Assembly: GCA_029268595.1 (NCBI GenBank)
Contig: JAJUGB010000005.1
Coordinates: 1 to 43,087 of the forward strand
Source of the DNA: Alcaligenaceae bacterium
GTDB lineage: Bacteria; Pseudomonadota; Gammaproteobacteria; Burkholderiales; Burkholderiaceae_B
Length of the DNA: 43,087 nucleotides
Reading direction: 5' to 3'
Shown here: piece after piece, positions 1-8,260 of the stretch
Numbering within the stretch: the first letter of the stretch is position 1
Layout of the letters: the number at the start of each line of letters is the position of its first letter
The notes under the pieces: generated by a model
Database searches by the model: none
Told to the model about the DNA's origin: nothing
The model's input: the letters and a program-made list of their open reading frames with translations, nothing else
Position numbers and translations under genes: made by a program

Positions 1-103
1 CGATGATCCAGAAGCCGTTGATGACGAGGCTCGCCTCGCCCTCCTCGGCGGTCAGCGCGGCCGCGCCCTGGGCGAGCCCGCCGGCGACGGCAAAGAAATC
101 CAC
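1..103 (-). CDS. atpF: ATP synthase F0 subunit b, N-terminal fragment cut by the window edge
   Basis: Reading the minus strand from a GTG at 101-103 gives about 34 residues: an N-terminus starting MDFFAVAGGL, an acidic EEGEA stretch, then a hydrophobic stretch starting VINGFWII. This matches the start of subunit b, the peripheral-stalk membrane anchor of F-type ATP synthase. A GGAG ribosome-binding site lies a few bases upstream. It directly follows atpE in the usual atpB-atpE-atpF order, which supports the call despite the short length. The rest of the gene lies outside the window. Its GC-rich codon use matches the neighbouring atpE and not the rest of the window, so I infer that both come from a different genome. 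Confidence 0.65.
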   Translation of the reverse strand, partial: MDFFAVAGGLAQGAAALTAEEGEASLVINGFWII

Positions 104-136
104 GGGCTGGTCTCCGGTCGAGTGCGGCGCTGCCGG

Positions 137-352
137 CTAGACGAAGAGCGACAGGATGCCGACGACGATCGCGAGGACGCCGAGGCCCTCGGCGAACGCC
201 GCCAGGATGATCGCCAGGCCTCGGATCTGGCCGGCGGCGTCGGGGTTGCGCCCGATCGCGCTGCTCGACATCCCGGCCAGGATGCCGATGCCGATGCCGG
301 GGCCGAGGACGCCGAGGGCCGCGAGGCCTGCGCCGAGGTAGGACAGATCCAT
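137..352 (-). CDS. atpE: ATP synthase F0 subunit c (proton-binding rotor ring)
   Basis: The product is 71 residues, the normal size for subunit c. It has a glycine-rich first membrane helix (about residues 5-27), a polar loop with RNPD (35-38) and a second helix carrying the ion-binding carboxylate Glu55 in the context AAFAEGLG. Glu55 is followed by Gly and no sodium-type ligand set is visible, so proton coupling is likely. The ATG at 350-352 is chosen over a longer reading because an AGGAGG site precedes it and the protein begins with a typical MDLSYLGAG. In Alcaligenaceae this gene is in the atp operon and its product is clearly different in sequence; here it stands beside gltA in GC-rich DNA, pointing to a chimeric contig end. 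Confidence 0.85.
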   Translation of the reverse strand: MDLSYLGAGLAALGVLGPGIGIGILAGMSSSAIGRNPDAAGQIRGLAIILAAFAEGLGVLAIVVGILSLFV

Positions 353-454
353 GGGGTGCGCTTCCTCCTTCATCCCGGCCTCAGCCGGGCGCATGACGTG
401 AGGGCGCTAATCCTCCCCGCCCAGCGCTCAGCGTCTTAAGAACCAAACCAGCAT

Positions 455-526
455 CTGCAAGAAACATCAAATTCGCAAGAGACACCAAATCTGCAACCAA
501 CATCAAATCCTCAAGAAACACCAAAT
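455..526. repeat. Four degenerate 18-bp tandem units
   Basis: Units at 455-472, 473-490, 491-508 and 509-526 share the pattern CNGCAAGAAACAYCAAAT with a few changes each (one starts TCGCAAGAG, one CCTCAAG). The period is exactly 18 bp. The array lies between the foreign-looking atp segment and the gltA terminator, and I see no gene in 440-670. It has no spacer structure, so it is not a CRISPR. Its function is unknown. Confidence 0.75.
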
Positions 527-537
527 CCGCCGGCCAA

Positions 538-582
538 TAAAAAACACCCTACAAGGCTGACTAACTCAACCTCATAGGGTGT
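538..582 (-). terminator. Rho-independent terminator of the sdh-gltA operon
   Basis: On the minus strand, ACACCCTA (575-582) pairs with TAGGGTGT (544-551) around a loop of about 23 nt, followed by a T-run (538-543). It lies about 90 bp beyond the gltA stop codon, the position expected for the end of the operon. Confidence 0.8.
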
Positions 583-670
583 CCATACACCAGCAAGACT
601 CTAGCTTACGAGCCTCGAGCGCCACACATAACGCTCAGAAGCAAGAAAAGCAGCGGCCTTTACTTATGGA

Positions 671-1969
671 TCACTTCGCGATGTTGCGCTCTGCTGCACC
701 AACGTACAACTGACGGGGACGACCGATCTTGTAATCGGGGTCGGACAACATTTCGTCCCACTGGGCAATCCAGCCCACCGTACGAGCCAGGGCGAAAATT
801 GCCGTGAACATCGACGTCGGAATCCCGATAGCGCGCTGGACAATGCCCGAGTAAAAGTCCACGTTCGGGTACAGCTTGCGCTCGACAAAGTAAGGATCTT
901 CCAGCGCGATGCGCTCGAGCTCCATGGCCAGCTTGAACAGCGGATCGTTCTCGAGACCCAGTGCGGAAAGAACCTCTTTGCAGGTTTCCTGCATCAACTT
1001 CGCGCGTGGATCGTAGTTCTTGTATACGCGATGGCCGAAGCCCATGAGGCGTACACCCGAGGTCTTGTCCTTGACCTGTTCCATAAAGGAACCGACCTTC
1101 TCGATACCACCGTTGGCTTGCAGGTACTCGAGCATTTGCAAGCATGCTTCGTTGGCGCCGCCGTGTGCCGGACCCCACAAGCAGGCAACACCTGCAGCGA
1201 TAGCGGCGAAGGGGTTGGTGCCCGAAGAGCCGCACAGGCGCACGGTAGAGGTAGAGGCGTTCTGCTCGTGATCAGCATGCAGAATGAAGATCCGGTCAAG
1301 CGCGCGCTCGACCACTTCGTTGACTTTGTATTCCTGGGTAGGCGTGCCGAACATCATGCGCAGGAAGTTGCCCGTGTAGGACAGATCGTTCTGCGGGTAG
1401 ATGTAGGGCTGACCCAAAGAATATTTGTACGCCATGGCCACCAGCGTCGGCATTTTCGCGATGAGGCGGATGGCGGAAATCTCGCGATGCTCAGCGTTGG
1501 TGATGTCGGTGGAGTCGTGATAGAACGCCGACAAAGCACCGACCAAACCCGTCAACACGGCCATGGGATGTGCGTCACGGCGGAAGCCCTTCAAGAAGGT
1601 GTGCATCTGCTCGTGAACCATGGTGTGATTGGTCACGTTGGAGTCGAACGTGCGCTTTTGATCGGCGTTAGGCAGCTCGCCGTTCAGGATCAAATAGCAG
1701 ACGTCCAGAAAGTCGCAGTTTTCTGCGAGCTGTTCGATGGGATAGCCGCGGTATAGCAACTGACCCTTGTCGCCGTCAATATAGGTGATGGCGGATTCGC
1801 AGGACGCCGTGGCCATAAAGCCGGGATCGAACGTAAACATGCCCGTCTTGCCATACAGCTTACGGATATCGATGACGTCGGGACCAACGGTGCCTTCGTA
1901 GATGGGGAACTCGACTGCCTCGGTGCCGTCGGAAAACGACAATGTGGCTTTTTTATCTGACAGTTGCAT
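671..1969 (-). CDS. gltA: Citrate synthase (type II, hexameric class)
   Basis: This enzyme condenses oxaloacetate and acetyl-CoA to citrate at the entry of the TCA cycle. The 432-residue length fits the Gram-negative type II enzyme (E. coli 427). The catalytic triad is visible: His269 in [10 protein letters not shown], His313 in GFGHRVYKN and Asp371 in YPNVDFYSG. The oxaloacetate-binding segment [11 protein letters not shown] (230-240) is also intact. The N-terminal domain of about 50 residues is the part linked to NADH control in the E. coli enzyme (family knowledge). It is the last gene of a minus-strand operon, 18 bp after sdhE and before a clear terminator, so it is probably co-transcribed with succinate dehydrogenase. 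Confidence 0.97.
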   Translation of the reverse strand: MQLSDKKATLSFSDGTEAVEFPIYEGTVGPDVIDIRKLYGKTGMFTFDPGFMATASCESAITYIDGDKGQLLYRGYPIEQLAENCDFLDVCYLILNGELPNADQKRTFDSNVTNHTMVHEQMHTFLKGFRRDAHPMAVLTGLVGALSAFYHDSTDITNAEHREISAIRLIAKMPTLVAMAYKYSLGQPYIYPQNDLSYTGNFLRMMFGTPTQEYKVNEVVERALDRIFILHADHEQNASTSTVRLCGSSGTNPFAAIAAGVACLWGPAHGGANEACLQMLEYLQANGGIEKVGSFMEQVKDKTSGVRLMGFGHRVYKNYDPRAKLMQETCKEVLSALGLENDPLFKLAMELERIALEDPYFVERKLYPNVDFYSGIVQRAIGIPTSMFTAIFALARTVGWIAQWDEMLSDPDYKIGRPRQLYVGAAERNIAK

Positions 1970-1987
1970 CTGGATTTCCTCAAAAAT

Positions 1988-2248
1988 TTACAGCTGTCGC
2001 ATTTGCGAGACCATCCGGCGCAGCTCGGGAATATCGTATTTCCCGGCAAGCTCGGTGCGGCCCAGCAACACGTCAAGCAGATCGTTGTCGCCCATATCCA
2101 GCAGAAGGGACAATGCGGCAACATCCTTGTCGGTGAGCTGTTCTTCGTACTGATCCAGAAACTTGGTAATGATCAGGTCGTTTTCCAGCAAACCGCGGCG
2201 CGCCCGCCACCGCAGGCGGGCGCGCTCGAGTTCGGACAATTTTTTCAT
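1988..2248 (-). CDS. sdhE: FAD assembly factor SdhE (succinate dehydrogenase flavinylation)
   Basis: The 86-residue product belongs to the SdhE/YgfY (former DUF339) family, small cytoplasmic proteins that promote covalent FAD attachment to SdhA. The family hallmark RGLLEND (about residues 18-24) is present; the RGxxE motif contacts the flavoprotein. I take the ATG at 2246-2248 as the start because AAGG precedes it. A TTG lies directly upstream in frame, giving an MMKK reading that is less likely. It begins 10 bp after the sdhB stop, within the sdhCDAB-sdhE-gltA operon, which fits its role. Confidence 0.93.
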   Translation of the reverse strand: MKKLSELERARLRWRARRGLLENDLIITKFLDQYEEQLTDKDVAALSLLLDMGDNDLLDVLLGRTELAGKYDIPELRRMVSQMRQL

Positions 2249-2258
2249 CAAAATTGCC

Positions 2259-2975
2259 TTAAATACTTCGGCGGACCAACAACTCCTTGATCTGTCCGAT
2301 AGCCTTGGCCGGGTTCAGCCCCTTGGGACAGACGTCGGTGCAGTTCATGATGGTGTGGCAACGGAACAGACGGTAAGGATCCTCGAGGTTATCGAGGCGC
2401 TCGGCTGTGGCTTCATCGCGCGTATCGACAATGAACCGATAAGCCTGAAGCAAGCCTGCAGGACCCACGTATTTATCGGGGTTCCACCAGAAAGACGGGC
2501 AAGACGTCGAGCAGCATGCGCACAGAATGCACTCGTATAGACCGTCGAGCTGTTCGCGCGCCTCGGGCGTTTGCAGACGCTCGCGCTCGGGTGGCGGCTG
2601 GTCGTTGATAAGAAACGGCTTGACCGAATGATACTGGTTGAAGAAGTGCGTCATGTCGACGATAAGGTCGCGCACGACGGGCAGACCCGGCAAGGGACGC
2701 AGAACGATGGGCTGCTTCAACTCGCGCAGGTTGGTGGTGCATGCCAGGCCATTTTTTCCGTTGATATTCATGGCATCTGAACCGCACACGCCTTCGCGGC
2801 AGGAACGGCGCAAGGCCAGGCTGTCGTCGACCTCGTGCTTGATGCGCACCAGAGCATCGAGCAGCATTTTGTCCGTAGGCTGCAGCTCGACCTCGAGCTT
2901 TTGCATATAGGGGCGCTCGTCCTTGTCGGGATCGTAGCGATAGATTTCAAACTTGACGATGCGTTTTTCGCTCAT
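2259..2975 (-). CDS. sdhB: Succinate dehydrogenase iron-sulfur subunit
   Basis: SdhB carries electrons from the flavin to ubiquinone in respiratory complex II. The 238-residue protein has all three cluster motifs. Cys59, Cys64, Asp67 and Cys79 form the [2Fe-2S] site, with Asp in the position also used by E. coli. Cys149, Cys152, Cys155 with Cys216 fit the [4Fe-4S] site, and Cys159, Cys206 and Cys212 the [3Fe-4S] site. The start ATG at 2973-2975 gives [16 protein letters not shown], typical of proteobacterial SdhB. It lies 18 bp after sdhA in the same operon. Confidence 0.97.
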   Translation of the reverse strand: MSEKRIVKFEIYRYDPDKDERPYMQKLEVELQPTDKMLLDALVRIKHEVDDSLALRRSCREGVCGSDAMNINGKNGLACTTNLRELKQPIVLRPLPGLPVVRDLIVDMTHFFNQYHSVKPFLINDQPPPERERLQTPEAREQLDGLYECILCACCSTSCPSFWWNPDKYVGPAGLLQAYRFIVDTRDEATAERLDNLEDPYRLFRCHTIMNCTDVCPKGLNPAKAIGQIKELLVRRSI

Positions 2976-2993
2976 TTCGATATCCTGTCGTGC

Positions 2994-4769
2994 TTAGAAC
3001 GTCCGCGCCTTGGGCGGGAAGCTTTCTACTGTCATCGGCTTCATCTGCACGGGTTTGTATTCCAGACGGCTGCCCTCGGAGAACCACATGGTGTGACGCA
3101 GCCAGTTCTCGTCATCACGCTCGGGGTGGTCATCCAGAGCGTGAGCGCCCCGGCTCTCGGTACGGTTGGCAGCAGACTTGGTGGTAGCACGAGCCACCTC
3201 AATCATGTTGCTCAGTTCAAGCGCTTCGATTCGCGCCGTATTCCAGACCTTGGACTTGTCTTTGAAGTAGACGTGTTCAACGCGCTGTGCGATTTGCTCC
3301 ATGTCGGCCACGCCTTCGTTAAGCAGCTTGAGCGTGCGGAAGACGCCGCAGTGATGCTGCATGCTGAGCTGCATGGCCTTGTGCACTTCGTACACGTTTT
3401 CGCCCGAAGTACGCGATTCAAGGCGGTTGACCCGGTCGAGCGAATAGTCGACGGCCTCTTGCGGCACCGGCTGATGGCTGTGTTGGCGCTCGGGGTGCGA
3501 CTCGACAATGTGATTGCCGGCCGCGCGACCGAACACGATGAGGTCGAGCAAGGAGTTGGTGCCCAGACGGTTGGCCCCGTGCACGGAAGTGGCGGCGCAT
3601 TCACCAATAGCGTAAAGGCCTGGTACCGGCTTGTTCTCGCCATTGACCCAGTTCATGACCTGGCCATACACATTGGTGGGAATACCGCCCATTTGGTAGT
3701 GGATGGTGGGAACGACGGGAATCGGATCCTTGATGGGATCCACGTTGGCGAACTTGATGGCAATTTCACGAATGGAAGGCAGACGCTTCATGATGGTTTC
3801 AGCGCCCAGATGGTCGAGCTTGAGCACCACATAGCTGCCATCGCCGCATCCGCGGCCTTCTTTAATTTCCTGGTCCATCGAGCGGGACACGAAGTCGCGC
3901 GGAGCCAGATCCTTGAGGGTGGGGGCATAGCGCTCCATGAAGCGCTCGCCATCTTTATTGAGCAAGATGCCGCCCTCGCCCCGCACGCCTTCTGTAATGA
4001 GCACGCCGGCTCCGGCTACGCCGGTGGGATGGAACTGCCAGAACTCCATATCCTCGAGCGCGATGCCGGCACGCGCTGCCATGCCCAAACCATCGCCTGT
4101 GTTGATGAAGGCATTGGTGGAGGCGGCCCAGATGCGGCCCGCGCCGCCTGTGGCGAGCACTGTCTGCTTGGCTTCGAGAATATAGATTTCGCCGGTTTCC
4201 ATTTCGAGAGCCGTGACGCCGACGACTTCACCCTGCTCGTTACGCAGGAGATCGAGCGCCATCCACTCTACAAAGAACTGAGTACGGGCCGATACGTTGC
4301 GCTGGTACAGCGTGTGCAGCATGGCGTGTCCGGTGCGGTCGGCTGCGGCACAGGCGCGCTGGACGGGCTTCTCGCCGAAATTGGCGGTATGGCCACCAAA
4401 AGGACGTTGATAGATCGTGCCGTCGGCGTTGCGGTCGAACGGCATGCCGAAGTGCTCGAGCTCGTACACCGCGTTGGGCGCTTCCCGGCACATGAACTCG
4501 ATAGCGTCCTGGTCTCCGAGCCAGTCGGAACCTTTGACGGTATCGTACATATGCCAATACCAGTTGTCTTCGCTCATGTTGCCCAACGAGGCGCTGACGC
4601 CGCCTTGCGCTGCAACGGTATGCGAACGGGTGGGAAACACCTTACTTAAAACGGCCACTGACAAGCCGGCTTGCGCCAGTTGCAAAGAGCAACGCATGCC
4701 GGCTCCGCCGGCGCCTACGACCACCACATCGAACTGGCGGCGAGGTAATGATGTTTTGACAGCAGCCAC
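2994..4769 (-). CDS. sdhA: Succinate dehydrogenase flavoprotein subunit
   Basis: SdhA oxidises succinate to fumarate with a covalently bound FAD. The 591-residue product has the N-terminal dinucleotide fold VVVGAGGAGM (about 16-25). His50 in RSHTVAAQGG is the FAD attachment residue. The substrate-site region with GERFMERYAP and the capping-domain region with HPTG are intact, and the C-terminus shows the usual helical domain ending in RTF. The start is a GTG at 4767-4769, 3 bp after the sdhD stop. No later ATG would keep the nucleotide-binding strand, so the GTG is well supported although its ribosome-binding site is weak. Confidence 0.97.
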   Translation of the reverse strand: MAAVKTSLPRRQFDVVVVGAGGAGMRCSLQLAQAGLSVAVLSKVFPTRSHTVAAQGGVSASLGNMSEDNWYWHMYDTVKGSDWLGDQDAIEFMCREAPNAVYELEHFGMPFDRNADGTIYQRPFGGHTANFGEKPVQRACAAADRTGHAMLHTLYQRNVSARTQFFVEWMALDLLRNEQGEVVGVTALEMETGEIYILEAKQTVLATGGAGRIWAASTNAFINTGDGLGMAARAGIALEDMEFWQFHPTGVAGAGVLITEGVRGEGGILLNKDGERFMERYAPTLKDLAPRDFVSRSMDQEIKEGRGCGDGSYVVLKLDHLGAETIMKRLPSIREIAIKFANVDPIKDPIPVVPTIHYQMGGIPTNVYGQVMNWVNGENKPVPGLYAIGECAATSVHGANRLGTNSLLDLIVFGRAAGNHIVESHPERQHSHQPVPQEAVDYSLDRVNRLESRTSGENVYEVHKAMQLSMQHHCGVFRTLKLLNEGVADMEQIAQRVEHVYFKDKSKVWNTARIEALELSNMIEVARATTKSAANRTESRGAHALDDHPERDDENWLRHTMWFSEGSRLEYKPVQMKPMTVESFPPKARTF

Positions 4770-4772
4770 GGC

Positions 4773-5156
4773 TTAGATACTCCAGAGAACTTTAGCGAAA
4801 TAGATAACGGATCCCAGCAACCACAGCACCGTGAGCACTTGGAAGAAAAGGCGCAGACCAGCCGAAGTGATGTAGTCCATCCAGATGTCGCGTACGCCTA
4901 TCCAGGCATGCCATGCGAGGGACAGAAACGCCAGCGTGGCCAACAACTGGCCCACGGGCAACACGCCCACTTGGAAGGCGAACAAGTTGCGCCAGCTTTC
5001 GAAGCTCATGTCCGACGAGAACAGAAAGCCGAAGAACAAAACTAGCGTGTACACGGCCATGATGACGGCTGTGCAGCGCTGGGCAAGGAAATCGAGCGTA
5101 CCGTAATGCGCGCCGACGACCAGGCGCTTGGTGCCGAGTTTTTCTTGAGAGGCCAT
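4773..5156 (-). CDS. sdhD: Succinate dehydrogenase membrane anchor subunit D
   Basis: The 127-residue product has three membrane helices (about 27-48, 65-88 and 100-124). His83 in AWHAWIGVRD corresponds to the SdhD haem b ligand region, and the following DY pair (95-96) to the residue near ubiquinone in E. coli SdhD. With SdhC it anchors SdhAB in the inner membrane and forms the quinone site. Its ATG shares one base with the sdhC stop (TAATG), indicating translational coupling. Confidence 0.93.
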   Translation of the reverse strand: MASQEKLGTKRLVVGAHYGTLDFLAQRCTAVIMAVYTLVLFFGFLFSSDMSFESWRNLFAFQVGVLPVGQLLATLAFLSLAWHAWIGVRDIWMDYITSAGLRLFFQVLTVLWLLGSVIYFAKVLWSI

Positions 5157-5572
5157 TACCAGGCTCCGAACAGTTTGAGACCAAAGACGAGTGTCAACGC
5201 CAGGCTGACTCCGAAAACGACGCCTGCGCTTTTCTGCGCACTGACCTTGTCCATGCCGATATGCAGGTCCAGCATCAGATAACGAATGCCAGCACAGAAA
5301 TGGTGCAGATAACCCCAGATGAGCGCCAACAGAATGAGCTTGACCAGCGGATTGTCGACCCAGCCTTGCATAGCGGCGAAGCTTTCGGGCGAAGTGACAC
5401 TGGCCGCGAAGAAAGGCACAATGACCAAGGGCAGGGCCAAAAACAGCAGGGCGCCGCTGACGCGATGCAGAATGGACGATTTCCCCGCCAGGGGAAGGCG
5501 ATAACTAAATAGAATCTGCGGTACGCTTAAATTGCGAAACTGCGGACGCGGCTTGGAAGCAGAATCGGACAT
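5156..5572 (-). CDS. sdhC: Succinate dehydrogenase cytochrome b556 subunit
   Basis: The 138-residue product has three membrane helices. Ser33 and Arg37 in SILHRVSG match the ubiquinone-site residues of SdhC, and His91 in LHHFCAGIRY matches the haem b ligand. The frame is open for 26 more codons upstream, but the start at 5570-5572 is preferred because it gives the family N-terminus (MSDSASKPRPQFRNL) and a TTGAGG site lies upstream. It is the first gene of the sdhCDAB-sdhE-gltA operon. The ~120 bp between it and the GntR gene should hold the operon promoter. I did not see there the ATAAGA operator found at mdh and acnB. Confidence 0.92.
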   Translation of the reverse strand: MSDSASKPRPQFRNLSVPQILFSYRLPLAGKSSILHRVSGALLFLALPLVIVPFFAASVTSPESFAAMQGWVDNPLVKLILLALIWGYLHHFCAGIRYLMLDLHIGMDKVSAQKSAGVVFGVSLALTLVFGLKLFGAW

Positions 5573-5695
5573 GATGGCCTCAAGGTTATTACGAATTTTG
5601 TATTGCAAAGCGCAACCGGTATTTTCGCCTATTTGCCAAACCCATATCAAATAGCTTGGCCTGTTGGCGCAAAAAGAACCGGCGGCGGTTTCCTG

Positions 5696-6466
5696 CTAAT
5701 TAAGGTTGTTCCGGTAATGAAAGCGCTCGGTCACGTACAGACCTCTGCGTAGTTCCATGGGCCGGTCACCATAGGTATACGACACCCTTTCCACCTGTAG
5801 TAGCGGCGAATTTGGCTCTACTTGAAGCAGTTGTGCCGCTTCGGGGCCAGCCGCCTTGGCGCGAATTTTCTCTTCCGCCCGAACCATACTGACGCCGAAT
5901 TCCGACTCGAACAAGGCATATAAGGGTCCGCGATACCGGGCGAGCGATTCAGCTGTAAGGCCTTTGAACGCTGCGCCCGGCAACCAGATGTCGTCCAAAA
6001 TGGTCGGCACCTGATCAAAAGACAAAAGACGCCTGAGGTTCACTACGACATCTGAAGCCCGCATATCAAGCGCCCGGGCCACATCCACCGGCGCCTTGAC
6101 ACGTCGCACATCTAGAATCTGGCTGCCGGAAACGGGCTGCTTGCCGTCGTCGGGTGTTAACCGCAAAAAGCGAAAGCGCACTTTGGCTTCGTGGTGAGTG
6201 GCCACGAAGGTGCCCTTTCCCTGACGCCGCAGCAGCAGATTTTCAGCAGCCAGTTCGTCGATGGCCTTACGGACCGTGCCTTGACTGACCTGAAAGCGGG
6301 CAGCCAGCTCGACCTCGCTGGGTATGGACTCACCGGGTTTCCATTCGCCACGATCGAGGCTTTGCAGCAGCAGACTTTTGATCTGCTGATACAACGGGCT
6401 ATAGGCCGCACTGCTGCCAGCACGATCTGGGCCCGAAGCCGGATCATTTGAAGAGTTGTCAGACAT
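5696..6466 (-). CDS. GntR-family transcription regulator (HutC/UTRA type), candidate TCA-cycle regulator
   Basis: The 256-residue protein has a winged helix-turn-helix at about residues 25-90 (starting PLYQQIKSLLL, with SEVELAARFQVSQGTVRKAI and the wing LLRRQGKGTFVA), then a UTRA ligand-binding domain to about 245 containing the family pattern PLLQVERVSYT. The effector is unknown; UTRA domains usually bind small metabolites such as sugars, amino acids or organic acids. It lies immediately upstream of sdhC on the same strand and is divergent from mdh. Because identical operator-like sequences occur only at mdh and acnB in this window, I infer that it controls these TCA genes and possibly itself from the shared intergenic region. 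Confidence 0.9.
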   Translation of the reverse strand: MSDNSSNDPASGPDRAGSSAAYSPLYQQIKSLLLQSLDRGEWKPGESIPSEVELAARFQVSQGTVRKAIDELAAENLLLRRQGKGTFVATHHEAKVRFRFLRLTPDDGKQPVSGSQILDVRRVKAPVDVARALDMRASDVVVNLRRLLSFDQVPTILDDIWLPGAAFKGLTAESLARYRGPLYALFESEFGVSMVRAEEKIRAKAAGPEAAQLLQVEPNSPLLQVERVSYTYGDRPMELRRGLYVTERFHYRNNLN

Positions 6467-6553
6467 GGCAAAAGGGGTCGGAAACTGACCGGAATAGCAG
6501 GTAAAACGCCCGCCATTTTCGCACGGTTCACTTTTTCTGTCTAACGGTCTTCT

Positions 6554-6605
6554 GTCTTATATAAGATATAAGATCGTTGACGCTTAAACCGATTTCCTCT
6601 AATCT
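6554..6605 (+). promoter_or_regulatory. mdh promoter with operator-like repeat
   Basis: The 20-mer GTCTTATATAAGATATAAGA (6554-6573) holds one inverted TCTTAT and two direct ATAAGA units spaced 7 bp. It is followed after 3 bp by TTGACG (-35, 6577-6582), a 17-bp spacer and TAATCT (-10, 6600-6605). The identical 20-mer recurs upstream of acnB at 8158. The operator also lies upstream of the divergent GntR gene. Confidence 0.7.
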
Positions 6606-6667
6606 TCAAAGGTTTTACACTGTCGGGTAAACCCTCGCCAAACCCACACTTTCCTGGAGATTTCTTC

Positions 6668-7657
6668 ATGTCCAAACCAGCCATGCGCGTCGCCGTCACA
6701 GGCGCAGCCGGCCAAATTGGTTACGCCCTCCTGTTTCGCATCGCTTCGGGCGAAATGCTTGGTAAAGACCAGCCCGTCATTTTGCAGTTGCTTGAGATTC
6801 CCGACGAAAAAGCACAAAAGGCCCTCAAGGGCGTCATGATGGAGCTTGAAGACTGCGCGTTCCCGCTACTGGCTGGCATGTCTGCCCACAGCGACGCACG
6901 CGAAGCCTTCAAGGATGCCGACGTCGCCCTTCTGGTAGGCGCCCGCCCCCGCGGTCCCGGCATGGAGCGCGCCGACTTGCTGCAAGTCAACGCCCAGATC
7001 TTCACCGCCCAAGGTAAGGCGCTTAACGATGTTGCCAGCCGCAACGTAAAAGTGCTGGTGGTCGGCAACCCGGCCAACACGAACGCCTACATTGCCATGA
7101 AGTCGGCTCCGGATCTGCCGGCCAAGAACTTCACGGCCATGCTGCGCCTCGATCACAATCGCGCCCTCTCGCAGTTGGCTAATAAAGCCAACGTCAAAGT
7201 GGCCGACATCGAGAAGCTCATTGTATGGGGCAACCACTCGCCCACTATGTATCCGGACATCCGCTTTGCTCAAGTCAACGGTCAGCCCCTGGCTCAGATG
7301 ATCAATGACGATGCCTGGAACCGCGACACCTTCATTCCTACTGTCGGCAAGCGTGGCGCCGCCATCATCGAAGCACGCGGCCTATCGTCGGCCGCTTCGG
7401 CAGCTAATGCAGCCATCGACCATGTCCGTGACTGGGTGTTGGGCAGCAACGGCAAATGGGTCACCATGGGTATCCCGTCGGACGGCTCCTACGGCATTCC
7501 AGAAGGCATTATCTATGGCTTCCCAGTCACCACTCAAAACGGGGAATACACCATGGTTCGCGATCTGGAAATCGACCAATTCTCGCGCGAGCGCATGGAC
7601 CGCACCTTGCAGGAACTCCTGGAAGAGCGTGACGGTGTCAAAGATCTGCTGAAGTAA
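6668..7657 (+). CDS. mdh: Malate dehydrogenase (NAD-dependent)
   Basis: This enzyme interconverts malate and oxaloacetate in the TCA cycle. The 329-residue protein matches the cytosolic-type bacterial malate dehydrogenases of betaproteobacteria. It has the NAD-binding loop [13 protein letters not shown] (about 9-21), the substrate-site arginines in [14 protein letters not shown], the [11 protein letters not shown] segment, and the catalytic-histidine motif [11 protein letters not shown]. The GGAG site 9 bases upstream fixes the start. It is transcribed away from the GntR regulator under a promoter with the ATAAGA operator. Confidence 0.97.
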   Translation: MSKPAMRVAVTGAAGQIGYALLFRIASGEMLGKDQPVILQLLEIPDEKAQKALKGVMMELEDCAFPLLAGMSAHSDAREAFKDADVALLVGARPRGPGMERADLLQVNAQIFTAQGKALNDVASRNVKVLVVGNPANTNAYIAMKSAPDLPAKNFTAMLRLDHNRALSQLANKANVKVADIEKLIVWGNHSPTMYPDIRFAQVNGQPLAQMINDDAWNRDTFIPTVGKRGAAIIEARGLSSAASAANAAIDHVRDWVLGSNGKWVTMGIPSDGSYGIPEGIIYGFPVTTQNGEYTMVRDLEIDQFSRERMDRTLQELLEERDGVKDLLK

Positions 7658-7663
7658 GTACCT

Positions 7664-7745
7664 GGGCCCACCCCGTTCGACTGCACACCGAAAGTGAAGC
7701 GCGCATTTCGCTTCCAGGAGTCAGTAAAGCGAGGTGGGCCTTTTC
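7664..7745 (+). terminator. Probable mdh terminator with long branched loop
   Basis: GGGCCCACC (7664-7672) pairs with GGTGGGCC (7733-7740), followed by TTTT. The ~60-nt loop holds an inner hairpin, GAAGCG/CGCTTC (7696-7701 with 7709-7714). The outer stem plus T-run looks like a terminator, but the loop is unusually long, so it may be leaky or be a processed RNA end. Confidence 0.5.
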
Positions 7746-7767
7746 TCGTTGAACTGGAGCACACGCC

Positions 7768-8043
7768 ATGAGCCGCGATATAAAGCACGACTCGGCCCAG
7801 AAACGATTTGAATGGACCGAAGAGGGCTTGCTCTCTTTCCAGACGTACGACTGGCAGGACGGCATCATGACCATCTTGCACACAGAAGTCCCCGAGGCCG
7901 CCGCCGGTCGCGGCATCGCCGGCGATCTCACCCGCAGCGCCTTGGACACAGCACGCGCTAATGGCTGGAAGGTGAAAGCGCAATGTGCCTATGCTGACGC
8001 TTTCATCCGGCGCCATCCCGAATATATGGACCTAACAGCCTGA
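7768..8043 (+). CDS. Small GNAT-like N-acetyltransferase (YjdJ/COG2388 type)
   Basis: The 91-residue product resembles the compact YjdJ-like acyltransferases. It has an N-terminal beta-sheet segment, the acetyl-CoA loop VPEAAAGRGIAGDLTRSALD (about 44-63) and a C-terminal C..YADAFIRRHPEY motif typical of this family. These proteins keep only the core of the GNAT fold; their substrates are unknown. TGGAG upstream supports the start. It lies between mdh and acnB, possibly reached by read-through from mdh, and has no obvious functional link to the TCA cycle. Confidence 0.85.
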   Translation: MSRDIKHDSAQKRFEWTEEGLLSFQTYDWQDGIMTILHTEVPEAAAGRGIAGDLTRSALDTARANGWKVKAQCAYADAFIRRHPEYMDLTA

Positions 8044-8157
8044 GTCGTCCGCAACATAGCAACGTAGCAACATGGCCATTCGTCGGCTCGGTCCATGGGA
8101 TGATGCGAGGACCAACAGAGGCCGGGGAACGTGGCAGGACGCCAGTTTTTGGGTCCA

Positions 8158-8217
8158 GTCTTATATAAGATATAAGACATAAGACATTTGCCTCAAACCA
8201 CCTCTAGACCGTACAAT
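8158..8217 (+). promoter_or_regulatory. acnB promoter with operator-like repeat
   Basis: The 20-mer found at mdh recurs here exactly (8158-8177) and continues into a third ATAAGA unit (8179-8184), keeping the 7-bp period. Three bases later comes TTGCCT (-35, 8188-8193), then an 18-bp spacer and TACAAT (-10, 8212-8217). The distance from the last ATAAGA to the -35 box is 3 bp, the same as at mdh. Confidence 0.7.
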
Positions 8218-8260
8218 TCAGGCATCACTTTTCCCCAACCCTCCTCCAAGGGCACGTCAA

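Noticed and set aside
455-526. CRISPR array
   Set aside because: Units are directly adjacent with no spacers, only 18 bp long and degenerate; no cas genes.
1031-1756. 241-codon plus-strand frame over gltA
   Set aside because: Lies wholly within gltA on the opposite strand, with composition expected of a shadow.
2835-4649. 604-codon open frame on the plus strand, antisense to sdhA and sdhB
   Set aside because: It mirrors the codon structure of sdhA/sdhB, contains no recognisable domain and would overlap two certain genes completely.
5573-5695. Search for the ATAAGA operator upstream of sdhC
   Set aside because: No copy of the motif is present, so direct control of the sdh operon by the same site is not supported by sequence.
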